The notes under the pieces were generated by a model, which was not told where the DNA came from, searched no databases, and saw only the letters and a list, made by a program, of their open reading frames with translations. A DNA stretch of 45,275 bases from Flavobacteriaceae bacterium (GTDB lineage Bacteria; Bacteroidota; Bacteroidia; Flavobacteriales; Flavobacteriaceae), in the NCBI GenBank assembly GCA_030828565.1, contig JAURCF010000003.1, positions 1 to 45,275 on the forward strand, written 5' to 3'. The position numbers were made by a program, and so were the translations under genes. Positions 21,339 to 31,316 of the stretch are shown here, one piece after another (position 1 is the stretch's first letter; the number at the start of each line of letters is the position of its first letter).

Positions 21339-22055
21339 ATGGGCAGAGCATTCGAATTTAGAAAAGCACGCAAAATGAAGCGTTGGTCAGCTATGGCTAA
21401 AACCTTTACTAGAATAGGAAAGGACATTGTGATGGCTGTCAAAGACGGCGGACCCAACGTAGATACCAACTCAAAATTACGGGCTGTTATTCAAAATGCT
21501 AAGGCAGCCAATATGCCCAAAGATAATATTGAGCGCGCCATAAAAAAAGCTTCTGACAAAAATACCGAGAACTATAAAGAAGTCCTTTTTGAAGGGTATG
21601 CACCTCACGGTATTGCTGTTTTGGTGGAAACAGCGACTGACAACAACAACCGATCGGTTGCCAATATTCGCAGTTACTTTAATAAATGCAATGGAAGTCT
21701 CGGAACGTCGGGGTCTGTTGAGTTTATGTTTGATCACACTTGTAATTTCCGTGTAAATCCCGAAGGACTCGATGTAGAAGAATTGGAATTAAATTTAATC
21801 GATCACGGTGTTGAAGAAGTGTTTGAAGACGAAGACGGAATTATGATTTACGGCCCTTTTGAAAGTTTCGGCGCCATTCAAAAGGAACTTGAAAACACGG
21901 GAATTGAGATATTATCCTCCGGGTTTGAACGCATTCCTAATGTTACCAAAACACTTACGGAAGAGCAAGTCGCAGACGTAGAAAAATTATTGGAAAAATT
22001 GGATGACGATGACGATGTACAAAACGTATATCACACACTTCAATTGGAAGATTAA
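21339..22055 (+). CDS. YebC/PmpR family protein
   Basis: MGRAFEFRKARKMKRWSAMAKTFTRIGKDI; NMPKDNIERAIKKA; FEGYAPHGIAVLVE. Confidence 0.95.
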   Translation: MGRAFEFRKARKMKRWSAMAKTFTRIGKDIVMAVKDGGPNVDTNSKLRAVIQNAKAANMPKDNIERAIKKASDKNTENYKEVLFEGYAPHGIAVLVETATDNNNRSVANIRSYFNKCNGSLGTSGSVEFMFDHTCNFRVNPEGLDVEELELNLIDHGVEEVFEDEDGIMIYGPFESFGAIQKELENTGIEILSSGFERIPNVTKTLTEEQVADVEKLLEKLDDDDDVQNVYHTLQLED

Positions 22056-22059
22056 TTTT

Positions 22060-22596
22060 TTAAGAATATTCTGGTATTTTACCCACTACTCCTTTAAATA
22101 GATTACGAAGTGTTTTGATGTCGCTTTCTTTGTTGTAAGAGACTTCAAAAGGTTTGAAAATAGTGACTTTTTTCTTTGAAAAATCAAAGGAAACAGGCAC
22201 TACAGGTACGTTCGCTTTTTTGGCTACAAAATAAAAACCCGTTTTCCATGTGCTCACTTTCTTTCGAGTTCCTTCTGGAGAAAGAGCCAATCGAAATACA
22301 TCGCGCTGATTGAAAATATCGACAATACTTTCCACAGTATTGGATTTACTCCCTCTATTGACAGGTGCCCCACCCATCCATTTAAAAAGCCATCCTAAAG
22401 GCGAGCTAAAAAGTTCTTTTTTACCTATAAAATTAATTTCCAATCCAATAATATCACGAACTAAAACACCAATGATAAAATCTTGCCAATGTGTATGGGG
22501 AGCTACAATAATTACACATTTTTTTATGCTGGGTAATGTACCATCAATAGACCAGCCAAGTATTGAATGAAAAACAAACTTGCTAAACCACTTCAT
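22060..22596 (-). CDS. 1-acyl-sn-glycerol-3-phosphate acyltransferase-like protein
   Basis: APHTHWQDF (HX4D motif), GGAPVNRGS, LALSPEGTRKKV. Confidence 0.85.
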   Translation of the reverse strand: MKWFSKFVFHSILGWSIDGTLPSIKKCVIIVAPHTHWQDFIIGVLVRDIIGLEINFIGKKELFSSPLGWLFKWMGGAPVNRGSKSNTVESIVDIFNQRDVFRLALSPEGTRKKVSTWKTGFYFVAKKANVPVVPVSFDFSKKKVTIFKPFEVSYNKESDIKTLRNLFKGVVGKIPEYS

Positions 22597-22597
22597 T

Positions 22598-23335
22598 CTA
22601 GGAGTTTTCAGTTAGGTAAGCAATAGCTTTTTCAAGGTCTTCAGGAGTATCAATGCCAATGCTATATTTTGAAGTTTCGACCATTTTAATCTTTTTGCCG
22701 TGTTCTAAATGTCGAATACATTCTATTTTTTCTGCTGCCTCAAGCGGCGTTGTTGAAGAGTTGTAAAAATCCATTAAGGCTTGCTTTCGAAATGCATAAA
22801 TTCCAACGTGTTTGAAGTAGCGAACAGGAGTATCTGTAGCCCGTGGATACGGAATCGGAGATCTTGAAAAATATAATGCAAATTGATTGCTATCGACAAT
22901 CACTTTCACGTTGTTAGGGTTTTCTATGTCTTCAGTTTGAACTAATGGAGTCATCAATGAAGCCAAATCAATCGTTTGGGACTTGTCTTCTTTAAAAACA
23001 TTCAACAAGTTCGATAAGCTTTCTTTATCTATAAAAGGTTCATCTCCTTGAACATTCAATACAACATCCACCTCCATGTTTTGCACAGCCTCGGCAATCC
23101 GATCGCTTCCACAATCATGTTCCTTTGTACTTAAAACAACATTTCCTTCAAAGCTATTTATCTCCTCAACAATACGGTTGCTGTCGGTTACAACAAGAAC
23201 TTGATCAAACAATTGAGTAGAAACCGCAGCTTCGTATGTTCTTCGAATGACAGACTTTCCTACCAAATTTTTAAGAAGTTTTCCAGGAAATCGAAAGGCT
23301 TCGTATCTAGCAGGGATCACAGCAATAACCTTCAT
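22598..23335 (-). CDS. kdsB: 3-deoxy-manno-octulosonate cytidylyltransferase
   Basis: [47 protein letters not shown]. Confidence 0.96.
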   Translation of the reverse strand: MKVIAVIPARYEAFRFPGKLLKNLVGKSVIRRTYEAAVSTQLFDQVLVVTDSNRIVEEINSFEGNVVLSTKEHDCGSDRIAEAVQNMEVDVVLNVQGDEPFIDKESLSNLLNVFKEDKSQTIDLASLMTPLVQTEDIENPNNVKVIVDSNQFALYFSRSPIPYPRATDTPVRYFKHVGIYAFRKQALMDFYNSSTTPLEAAEKIECIRHLEHGKKIKMVETSKYSIGIDTPEDLEKAIAYLTENS

Positions 23336-23370
23336 GAATTAAAATGATTTTTGTAAAAATACTGTTTAAA

Positions 23371-24798
23371 TTAATTGTGTGAAAATGATTCGTCTTTAAA
23401 ACCTATCAAATAAAGTTTTTGGGTAGCGCGTGTGATAGCCGTGTAAAGCCATCTAAAATAATCCTTATCAGGGCCGTCGGGCAAATATGGCTGTTCCACA
23501 AAAACATTGGACCATTGGCCTCCTTGCGATTTATGACAGGTTATTGCGTACGAAAACTTCACCTGAAGGGCATTGAAAAAAGCATTGTCTTTGACCTCTC
23601 TAAAACGTTGGTATTTGGATTTCAGATGGGCATAATCTTTTTGTACTTCAAGATATAACTTGTTGGAATCTTCGTAAGGCAAAGCAGGACTTTCCGAAGT
23701 CAACGTATCCAGAATAAGAACCGTATCAAAAGAAGGTTCGTTGGGGTAGTCAACCATTTGAACATGCACTTCCGCAAATCGAAATCCGTACAATTCCTTA
23801 AATGCTTGAATTTCTAAAACCTCAACTATATCACCATTGGCAATAAAACCTGGGGCAGATGAGGCTTCTAACCAATAATAATTGTTTTTAACGACCATTA
23901 AAAAATCACCCACTGAAAGTTCGTGTTCATTAAAAAGAATTTGAGATCGGATTTGTTGATTGTATAAATTGGCGCGTTTGTTTGATCTTACTAGAATAAC
24001 GGTTTCTTCTTTTCCATTGTTGCGGTAGGAGGATTCGATGGCTTCTTGAATTTCGTGTCCGTCTATGAGTCGAATCACATCGTTAAAGGGCTTTAAATTG
24101 AAGCAAAAATCATCAAAAATTTCTATCTGTAATTGTTCGCGCAATGCTGTGGCATTGTGCAATATTCCAGAACCTTCAGATTGTCGAACGACTTCGCTCA
24201 AAACAACTTCAGAAACGTCTTTATTAAAGTCAAAAGCAAGCAAATCGGAGTTGAGAGCCGGGCTTACCGTTAGCTTAACAGGAGGCAGTTGTGCTGTATC
24301 ACCCACAAACATCAACCGACAATTGGTGCCAGCATCGACAAACGAAATCAAGTCTTGCAATAACGAACCCGATTCAAACAATTTGGACTGTGTGGAAGCA
24401 TCGCCTATCATAGATGCCTCATCAATAACAAAAAGAGTATTGCTGAATTTGTTGGGTTGCAACACAAAGCCCACCTTGCCGTCTTTGCCCGAACGAGGAA
24501 AATAAATTCGTTTATGAATGGTAAACGCTTGTTTTTTGGCGTAGTTGGATAACACTTTGGCAGCTCTACCGGTAGGAGCTAATAAAACTGACTTGTAATT
24601 CGCATATCGTAAATTTTTAACAATGGAAGCAATCAAAGTCGTTTTTCCTGTTCCAGCATATCCTTTGAGAACAAAAAGTGTGTTGTTCGATTCGGTAAAC
24701 AAAAATTCTGACAATTGTTTGATTGCCAGCTGCTGAGAGTCCGTAGGTTGGAATGGAAATTTATCAAGAAGTAACTGTGAAAATTGAAGCGCGTCCAT
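23371..24798 (-). CDS. ATP-dependent RecD-like DNA helicase (AAA/UvrD C-terminal 2 domain)
   Basis: Walker A LKGYAGTGKTTLI, VIDEASMIGD, MFVGDTAQLPPV, C-terminal SYAITCHKSQGGQW...YTAITRATQKLYLIG. Start trimmed to MDALQFSQ. Confidence 0.92.
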   Translation of the reverse strand: MDALQFSQLLLDKFPFQPTDSQQLAIKQLSEFLFTESNNTLFVLKGYAGTGKTTLIASIVKNLRYANYKSVLLAPTGRAAKVLSNYAKKQAFTIHKRIYFPRSGKDGKVGFVLQPNKFSNTLFVIDEASMIGDASTQSKLFESGSLLQDLISFVDAGTNCRLMFVGDTAQLPPVKLTVSPALNSDLLAFDFNKDVSEVVLSEVVRQSEGSGILHNATALREQLQIEIFDDFCFNLKPFNDVIRLIDGHEIQEAIESSYRNNGKEETVILVRSNKRANLYNQQIRSQILFNEHELSVGDFLMVVKNNYYWLEASSAPGFIANGDIVEVLEIQAFKELYGFRFAEVHVQMVDYPNEPSFDTVLILDTLTSESPALPYEDSNKLYLEVQKDYAHLKSKYQRFREVKDNAFFNALQVKFSYAITCHKSQGGQWSNVFVEQPYLPDGPDKDYFRWLYTAITRATQKLYLIGFKDESFSHN

Positions 24799-24814
24799 TC
24801 GTAAGATTATTAAC

Positions 24815-24822
24815 CAAAGATA
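24815..24822 (-). promoter_or_regulatory. -7 element (TATCTTTG) for the RecD-like helicase
   Basis: Exact TAnnTTTG on the minus strand, 16 nt before ATG 24798. Confidence 0.5.
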
Positions 24823-24847
24823 GCAATGTTTTTTTGGGTAAAGCCTT

Positions 24848-24875
24848 TTGTAAATTAAAAAAAATCGTAGTTTTG
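24848..24875 (+). promoter_or_regulatory. Bacteroidetes promoter: TTG-N17-TAGTTTTG
   Basis: TTG 24848-24850, TAGTTTTG 24868-24875; ATG 24902. Confidence 0.65.
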
Positions 24876-24901
24876 TTAATGACCTAAAAAATTTATTGAT
24901 A

Positions 24902-25552
24902 ATGAAAGTTGGAATACAAATTTTACTTTGGATACTTATCGTCTTTTTTGGATACAAAGTGTACGATTCTATTAATGGCCCGTTAGACTTTAACAAAACC
25001 AAAACCAAACGCTATGCAAAAGTCATCGAACGATTGAAAGATATCAGAGATGCGCAGATTGCCCACAAAAGTGTTACAGGAGTTTATGCAAATTCTTTTG
25101 AGAGCTTAATCAGTTTTATTGACACTGCTCAATACACACTTGTTGAAAAACGTGATTCTAGCTATTTAGAGTACGATCGTGTTTATCGAATTGACATGCT
25201 TAAGGAGGTTGTTGTAATTGACACTCTTGGTTTTGCGTCGGTTAAAGATTCTCTTTTCAAAACATCGACACGCTACAAGAATATGAAGAAAGTTCCCCTT
25301 GTTGGAGTGGATGCTGATTTTGAAATGAAATCCGATATTATCGATAAAAACGGTTATAAAGTGGCTGTTTTTGAGGCGAAAGTCAAAAAGGATGTCGTGC
25401 TTCACGATCAAGACAAAGATCTTCTAGAACAAGAAAAAGCTTTGGTTTCTGTTGATGGTATCAACGGGCCCGAAATTATTTTAGGTTCGCTTTCTGAAGT
25501 TAGTACCAATGGAAATTGGCCAACCATATATGACACAACAACCCGAAATTAA
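24902..25552 (+). CDS. Conserved hypothetical membrane-anchored protein
   Basis: ORF 24896..25552; single N-terminal TM helix MKVGIQILLWILIVFFGYKVYDSI; own consensus promoter. Confidence 0.75.
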   Translation: MKVGIQILLWILIVFFGYKVYDSINGPLDFNKTKTKRYAKVIERLKDIRDAQIAHKSVTGVYANSFESLISFIDTAQYTLVEKRDSSYLEYDRVYRIDMLKEVVVIDTLGFASVKDSLFKTSTRYKNMKKVPLVGVDADFEMKSDIIDKNGYKVAVFEAKVKKDVVLHDQDKDLLEQEKALVSVDGINGPEIILGSLSEVSTNGNWPTIYDTTTRN

Positions 25553-26354
25553 ACATAACAATACATCTGTGGAATTGTCCATCCAGCTTGGCTTGGATGG
25601 ACATTCTTTTTTAATTAGGGAACAGTTTTCTAAAAAACCTGTTTTTCGTTTTCAAGAATCGTTTTCACAAACGGCTTCTCCTCCAGAATTATTAGAAAAA
25701 CTATCAAACACCCTAGGCTCCAAATGTCCGCAACATCTAGATTATTCTAAAGTTCGTCTTGCAGTTGTCAATTCTCTTTCCTCTTTGGTTCCTCTGCCCT
25801 TGTTTGATGAACATGCGCTCAAAAGCTACCTAAACCTCAACACTCAACTTCTCGAAAACGACTACATAGCTTATGACGTGCTTCAAAATCACGATTTGGT
25901 CAACGTATATGTTCCTTTTATCAACCTAAATAATTTTTTGTTTGATCAATTTGGATCGTTTGAATACTATCATTTTTCGACGGTTCTTTTGGAGCAACTC
26001 TTTATTAAGGCGGCTCATAAAAAAGAACCTCAATGGTTTGTTCATGTTCAAGAAAAATCACTGGAAATTGTTGTTATTACAGATAAAAAGCTGACTTTTT
26101 ATAATACGTTTAACTACCAAACAGCGGAAGATTTTTTGTATTACATCTTATTTGTTGCCGAACAATGCAACCTCAATCCCGATATAGACAAACTAGAGCT
26201 ACTCGGTAAAATTGAAGCCAATGATGACCTGTACAAATTAACCTACCGGTACGTTCGAAATGTGACGTTTTTTCAAGACCAACTTGCCAATGAACCTGAT
26301 GGAGTCCGATCATTGACTTCGCACCAAGACATTGTACTGAATCATCTATTTTAA
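25530..26354 (+). CDS. DUF3822 family protein
   Basis: Length, neighbour of rsmD, and VHVQEKSLEIVVITDKKLTFYNTFNYQTAEDFLYYILFVAEQ resemble the flavobacterial DUF3822 family; start 25530 or 25509. Confidence 0.75.
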   Translation: MTQQPEIKHNNTSVELSIQLGLDGHSFLIREQFSKKPVFRFQESFSQTASPPELLEKLSNTLGSKCPQHLDYSKVRLAVVNSLSSLVPLPLFDEHALKSYLNLNTQLLENDYIAYDVLQNHDLVNVYVPFINLNNFLFDQFGSFEYYHFSTVLLEQLFIKAAHKKEPQWFVHVQEKSLEIVVITDKKLTFYNTFNYQTAEDFLYYILFVAEQCNLNPDIDKLELLGKIEANDDLYKLTYRYVRNVTFFQDQLANEPDGVRSLTSHQDIVLNHLF

Positions 26355-26894
26355 ATGAGAATCATATCCGGTATTCACAGAGGAAGGCGCATCATAGCTC
26401 CTAACAATCTCCCCGTTCGTCCAACAACTGATAGAGCCAAAGAAGCATTGTTCAATATTCTCAATAACGAATTTTATTTTCAAAATCTATCCGTTCTAGA
26501 TTTGTTTGCTGGTACCGGTAATATTGGCTATGAATTTGTATCAAGAGGCGTTCAACATGTTGTTTGTGTTGATAAAAACGCCAAATGCATACGTTTTATT
26601 GAACAAACTTCCGAGACCTTAAAAGCACCCATTCAAGTAGTTCAAAACGAAATCAGTTCGTTTTTATCCAAACATAATGGGAGTTATGATATTGTTTTTG
26701 CTGACCCTCCTTACGATTTGGAATTCGATAAATTTAAGCATTTCATTGATCAAATCTTCTCAAATAAAATGATTCGAAGCGAGGGTGTATTAATCGTAGA
26801 ACACTCCAAGCAAACAGACCTTTCATCCCTCAATGGATTTTCTAACTCCAGAAGCTACGGCAGTTGTATCTTTAGTTTTTTTAGAAGCCATTAA
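26355..26894 (+). CDS. rsmD: 16S rRNA (guanine966-N2)-methyltransferase RsmD
   Basis: MRIISGIHRGRRIIAPNNLPVRPTTDRAKEALFNIL; LDLFAGTGNIGYEFVSRG; FADPPYDL. Confidence 0.95.
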   Translation: MRIISGIHRGRRIIAPNNLPVRPTTDRAKEALFNILNNEFYFQNLSVLDLFAGTGNIGYEFVSRGVQHVVCVDKNAKCIRFIEQTSETLKAPIQVVQNEISSFLSKHNGSYDIVFADPPYDLEFDKFKHFIDQIFSNKMIRSEGVLIVEHSKQTDLSSLNGFSNSRSYGSCIFSFFRSH

Positions 26895-27904
26895 TTCAAT
26901 TCAAATCGTGCACTGATAGGCTTGTGATCTGAAAATGATTCGGAATGGGTTTCAAACGAATGCAATGGTAAGGAGGAATCGTACAATATAAAATCTATTC
27001 GAAGCGGTATCAATTTGAAGTCATAGGTGGTTCCAATTCCCTTCCCAGCTTCTTCAAAGGCATCTTTATAATTGTTTCTAATGTTTTTATATACATACGA
27101 AAATTGCGTGTTGTTAAAATCTCCCGAAAGGATATTCGGATAGGGTGAATTCTGACTGTGCAATTTTACTTGTTCCGATTGTAGTTGTTGATTGGTAAAT
27201 CCTACCCCCATTCTATTGAGTAGTTTTTGGGATTTTTCTTGCGTAAAAATTTCCTCTTTTGGATTGATTCGCAACGACTCTAAATGAATGTTATAAAATC
27301 GTATTGTATCATTTTTTATAAGAATATCCGTAAAAATAGCGCCGTTTGCGGTTTTAGTAAAACCTATGTTTCCTTGATTCAGTATTGGAAAATTTGTAAA
27401 AATAGCTTGCCCCATTTTACCGTTTCCGGTTTGCACGTATTGATAGGAATACGCATCAAACAAGTACAGATAGTCCTTATGAAACTCCTGAACAGCGATA
27501 ATGTCTGCAGCTTCGTTTGCAATAAATTCTTGTATTTGCTTCTGGACATTTCCTTCTTTTATCCAGCCGTAATGATTGAAAAGACGGGCATTAAAACTCA
27601 TCACATGAACACCCACATCTTTGGGTTTGTGTGCATTGTTTTGATACAAAGCATTCAAATATTTGTACCCTAATGCCAAAACAAAAAAAGAAAGCAAAAA
27701 ATAACGGTGTAGTTTTACAATCCAATAAAAAAGAAAAAAGGCATTGATGACTATCAATACAGGCAATGTTAGGCTCAATACAGACAAAAAAGGGAATGCT
27801 GAAGGAAACACATAAGGAAGCGCATAAGAAAGAAGCAGAAAAAAAGCGAGAATTGAGTTGAAAAAAAAGAGCAACTTATTCCAAAGTGACGTTTTTGCTG
27901 CCAT
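26891..27904 (-). CDS. Endonuclease/exonuclease/phosphatase family membrane protein
   Basis: N-terminal TM helices, then VMSFNARLFNHYGW, IIAVQEFH, ILSGDFNNTQFS, FSDHKPISARFEL. Confidence 0.88.
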   Translation of the reverse strand: MAAKTSLWNKLLFFFNSILAFFLLLSYALPYVFPSAFPFLSVLSLTLPVLIVINAFFLFYWIVKLHRYFLLSFFVLALGYKYLNALYQNNAHKPKDVGVHVMSFNARLFNHYGWIKEGNVQKQIQEFIANEAADIIAVQEFHKDYLYLFDAYSYQYVQTGNGKMGQAIFTNFPILNQGNIGFTKTANGAIFTDILIKNDTIRFYNIHLESLRINPKEEIFTQEKSQKLLNRMGVGFTNQQLQSEQVKLHSQNSPYPNILSGDFNNTQFSYVYKNIRNNYKDAFEEAGKGIGTTYDFKLIPLRIDFILYDSSLPLHSFETHSESFSDHKPISARFELN

Positions 27905-27910
27905 AGCTGA

Positions 27911-28786
27911 TTATTGATTTCCTGATCTAAAAAGAAAATCTTTTTCCTCTTGAGTTAAACTTTCATAGCCCGACGCACTGATTTTGTCTAATATGGCGTC
28001 TATTTTTTGTTGATGTATTGCCGATCTAGGAGTCGATTTTTTGGTTTTTGTAGTTTTATAAACCGTCTTAAAGGGTGTTTTTGAGGACGAAAACCATTTG
28101 ATAACCGATTCACAACTATTGGAAAACCAGCGACCTACATCGTTACCCTTAGCAAGTTGGTATTGATAAAACCAGCCCCAAAAAGCACCGCCAAGATGCG
28201 CCAAGTGACCTCCTGCATTGTTGGTGGGAATCTGAATAACATCTAACAATACAAGAAACAAAGCGACATAGACTATTTTAATTTTAAAAAACCATACATA
28301 AATTTGCTGATATGGAGCGTATGCTGCTAAAAAAACCAACAAGGCCATTACTCCAGCCGATGAACCAATAAGGGGCGGGAATTGCCCTGAAAATGCGGGA
28401 AACAACGAATAGCTTGCTACGAAAACGATACCCCCTAAAAGAATACCATTAAAGAAAATATTGATGAATTGACGCTCATTAAACAAGTTTAAAAGCATTC
28501 TTCCTACGAAATACATCAATAATAAATTCCAAAAAATATGTCCTAAAGAAGCATGAAAAAAGCCGTAAGTGATAAGCGTCCAAGGACGAAGAATTAGGGT
28601 TTCAAAAGAAGGGTATAATTCAAACCATTGCAAAAAATTTGTAGACGATATGTTGAACAAAAACAATATTGTTCGAATAAAAAATGGCAAAACAAATAGC
28701 ACTACCATAATGGCGATCAACTTCTCAGAAATGGTAAGCTGATTAAAGCGTATTTTTAAAGAATTCCATGCATTCATTAAGACCAC
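27911..28786 (-). CDS. Rhomboid family intramembrane serine protease
   Basis: HIFWNLLLMYFVGR, catalytic GSSAGVMALL, HLAHLGGAFWGW; cytoplasmic C-terminal tail. Start 28786 or MNAWNS at 28774. Confidence 0.9.
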   Translation of the reverse strand: MVLMNAWNSLKIRFNQLTISEKLIAIMVVLFVLPFFIRTILFLFNISSTNFLQWFELYPSFETLILRPWTLITYGFFHASLGHIFWNLLLMYFVGRMLLNLFNERQFINIFFNGILLGGIVFVASYSLFPAFSGQFPPLIGSSAGVMALLVFLAAYAPYQQIYVWFFKIKIVYVALFLVLLDVIQIPTNNAGGHLAHLGGAFWGWFYQYQLAKGNDVGRWFSNSCESVIKWFSSSKTPFKTVYKTTKTKKSTPRSAIHQQKIDAILDKISASGYESLTQEEKDFLFRSGNQ

Positions 28787-29514
28787 CGTTGATTGTTAAA
28801 TTGATTTTTTTTCCAATACCACATCATAACAAATCCTGTTAAAGCTCCGCCAACATGAGCAAAGTGAGCTATGGATCCAACCGAATAAGAGGAGAATCCA
28901 AAGAAGAGATCGCCAACAATTAATAAAGGAACAAAATATTTGGCTTTGATGGGAATGGGCAAAAAAATCATCATGAGTTCTGCATTGGGAAACAAAAAAG
29001 CAAATGCAACCAAAACCCCGTATAGTGCGCCCGAAGCACCCACCATAGTTGCATTAAAAGCCTCATACATGGCATACAATTTATCTTGTTCTATGTATTC
29101 AAGAATGTTTGTGTTGTAGGAGCCAGAAATAAGAATTTTATCAATTGTTTGTTGCGCCACACCTGCGTCCAACAAAAGGGTTGAGCCCGAATTGATAGTG
29201 ATGGAATACATCAGCAATTGGAGTCCAGCGGCTCCCAATCCTGTCGAAACATAAAAAAATAAAAACTTTTTACTTCCCCACATTTGCTCTAAAGGCGAGC
29301 CAAACATCCACAATCCTAACATATTAAAAGCAATATGCATGATGCTGCCATGCATGAACATATGTGAAACTAGTTGCCATGCAAAAAAATTATCATTGTC
29401 AGGGTAATGCAAGGCCAAAAGATCGTAGGAAAGCGGTCCCAAGTATTGAGATCCTATAAAAAACAACACATTGACAATAAGCAATTGCTTTATGGTTTCA
29501 GGAATTCTTCTCAT
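28777..29514 (-). CDS. Rhomboid family intramembrane serine protease
   Basis: HMFMHGSIMHIAFNMLGLWMFG, catalytic GASGALYGVL, HFAHVGGALTGF. Confidence 0.92.
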   Translation of the reverse strand: MRRIPETIKQLLIVNVLFFIGSQYLGPLSYDLLALHYPDNDNFFAWQLVSHMFMHGSIMHIAFNMLGLWMFGSPLEQMWGSKKFLFFYVSTGLGAAGLQLLMYSITINSGSTLLLDAGVAQQTIDKILISGSYNTNILEYIEQDKLYAMYEAFNATMVGASGALYGVLVAFAFLFPNAELMMIFLPIPIKAKYFVPLLIVGDLFFGFSSYSVGSIAHFAHVGGALTGFVMMWYWKKNQFNNQRWS

Positions 29515-31316
29515 GCGTCTAATTTTTTTTCAATTTCATGAACGGTAAGTGTTGTAAATACAGGTTTGCCATAAGGCGATCTATCGGGTTCCTTACAAGC
29601 AAACAAATCATTGACCAAGCCTTCTTGAGAGACTCCATCCAGAGATTCACCGCTTTTAATTCCTGCGCATTGTGCAAGTATTTTGGCCAAACGATCATTC
29701 AAACTAAATCCGTCATCAGGAATGTCTTTGGAAAGATTGGATAAAAAGGTGTCAAATATTTCAGATACATCAGACTCCGTCAACGAACTATGAATTCCTA
29801 TAATCTCAATGGTTTCGTCTTCAAAAACTCCAAACGAAAACCCTAAATGCTCAAGAGTTGTTCGAAATTCTTCAAGCTCAATGACTTCGCTTTTAGAATA
29901 GCTCAAAACCAATGGAAACAAAAGAGATTGACTGGGAGACGAATCGGTGGACATGAGACGTAAAAAATATTCGTACAACACGCGTTGATGTGCACGCTGT
30001 TGATGAATCAATACCATCCCTGATCGAATGGTGCTCACTATATATTTTCGTTGCAATTGAAATGTTGTGGCTACTGGACGCTCCTGAGATTCTTCAAAAA
30101 GACTAGTTTCTATAGTCTCTGTTTCTTGTGGCTGACCAGCTTCCAAACCTTCGTATAGTTGTTCCCAACCTTCAGGGTTTGGTTTTTTATGATTATACGA
30201 TTCATTAGCATCAAAAGGATTGAAAGAGGGGTTGACTGAAATTTTGGGAGTTGAAGGAGTGCTATTGCGATTGGAATATTGTGTGTCCAAACTTGGATTT
30301 CGGTCAAAATCAAGGATAGGTGCAATATTAAACTGACCCAAGCTATGTTTTACTGCCGAACGAATAATGGCGTACAAAGAATGTTCATCTTCAAATTTGA
30401 CTTCTGTTTTGGTTGGATGAATATTGATATCGATAGACTCAGTAGGAACATCCAAATAAATAAAGTATCCAGGATGCGAACCTACATGCAAAAGGCCTTC
30501 AAAAGCAGATTTAACAGCGTGATGCAAATAACTACTTTTTATAAACCGACCGTTGACAAAAAAGAATTGTGATCCTCGGCTTTTTTTTGAAAATTCAGGT
30601 TTTACCACAAAACCACTGATTGTCACTATTTCTGTATTTTCAGAAATAGGAACTAATTTTTCGTTTGTTTTGTTTCCAAAAACACCCACTATACGTTGAC
30701 GCAAAGAAGCGGCCGGCAATTCAAACAAATCACTCCCATTATGAAAAAATGAAAATCGTATATCGGGATGAACAAGGGCAACTCGCTGAAACTCGTCAAT
30801 GATATGTCGCAACTCAACCTGGTTGGATTTTAAAAAGTTTCGCCGAGCAGGTACATTGTAAAAAAGATTTTTAACTGCCAATGAGGTTCCGTTTGGAGCG
30901 GCCGTAGATTCTTGAGAAAGTACTTCACTCCCCTCAATTTTTAAATGAGTAGCTACCTCATCTTCTTGACGTTTGGTCGTAATATCAACATGAGCAATTG
31001 CAGCAATACTGGCTAATGCCTCTCCTCGAAACCCTTTGGTGTGGAGATTGAATAAGTCCTCAGCCGTTTGGATTTTGGAAGTCGCATGACGCTCAAAACT
31101 CAATCGTACGTCAGTTACTGACATTCCTATTCCATTATCCACCACTTGAACTAGTGTGCGACCCGAATCTTTTACTATTAATTTGATGTGCGAAGCTTGG
31201 GCATCGATAGCATTTTCCATCAATTCTTTTACAACCGAAGAAGGGCGCTGAACCACCTCTCCTGCTGCAATTTGATTGGCCACATGATCGGGCAATAATT
31301 GAATTACATCAGACAT
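29511..31316 (-). CDS. mutL: DNA mismatch repair endonuclease MutL
   Basis: IQLLPDHVANQIAAGEVVQRPSSVVKELMENAIDA; GFRGEALASI; C-terminal QCAGIKSGESL...ACKEPDRSPYGKPVF. Confidence 0.97.
   Translation of the reverse strand: MSDVIQLLPDHVANQIAAGEVVQRPSSVVKELMENAIDAQASHIKLIVKDSGRTLVQVVDNGIGMSVTDVRLSFERHATSKIQTAEDLFNLHTKGFRGEALASIAAIAHVDITTKRQEDEVATHLKIEGSEVLSQESTAAPNGTSLAVKNLFYNVPARRNFLKSNQVELRHIIDEFQRVALVHPDIRFSFFHNGSDLFELPAASLRQRIVGVFGNKTNEKLVPISENTEIVTISGFVVKPEFSKKSRGSQFFFVNGRFIKSSYLHHAVKSAFEGLLHVGSHPGYFIYLDVPTESIDINIHPTKTEVKFEDEHSLYAIIRSAVKHSLGQFNIAPILDFDRNPSLDTQYSNRNSTPSTPKISVNPSFNPFDANESYNHKKPNPEGWEQLYEGLEAGQPQETETIETSLFEESQERPVATTFQLQRKYIVSTIRSGMVLIHQQRAHQRVLYEYFLRLMSTDSSPSQSLLFPLVLSYSKSEVIELEEFRTTLEHLGFSFGVFEDETIEIIGIHSSLTESDVSEIFDTFLSNLSKDIPDDGFSLNDRLAKILAQCAGIKSGESLDGVSQEGLVNDLFACKEPDRSPYGKPVFTTLTVHEIEKKLDA

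Noticed and set aside
23371-24798. RecD-like helicase as part of an anti-phage defence system
   Set aside because: A stand-alone RecD-like helicase is common in flavobacterial core genomes; neighbours are kdsB and housekeeping genes, with no defence partners.
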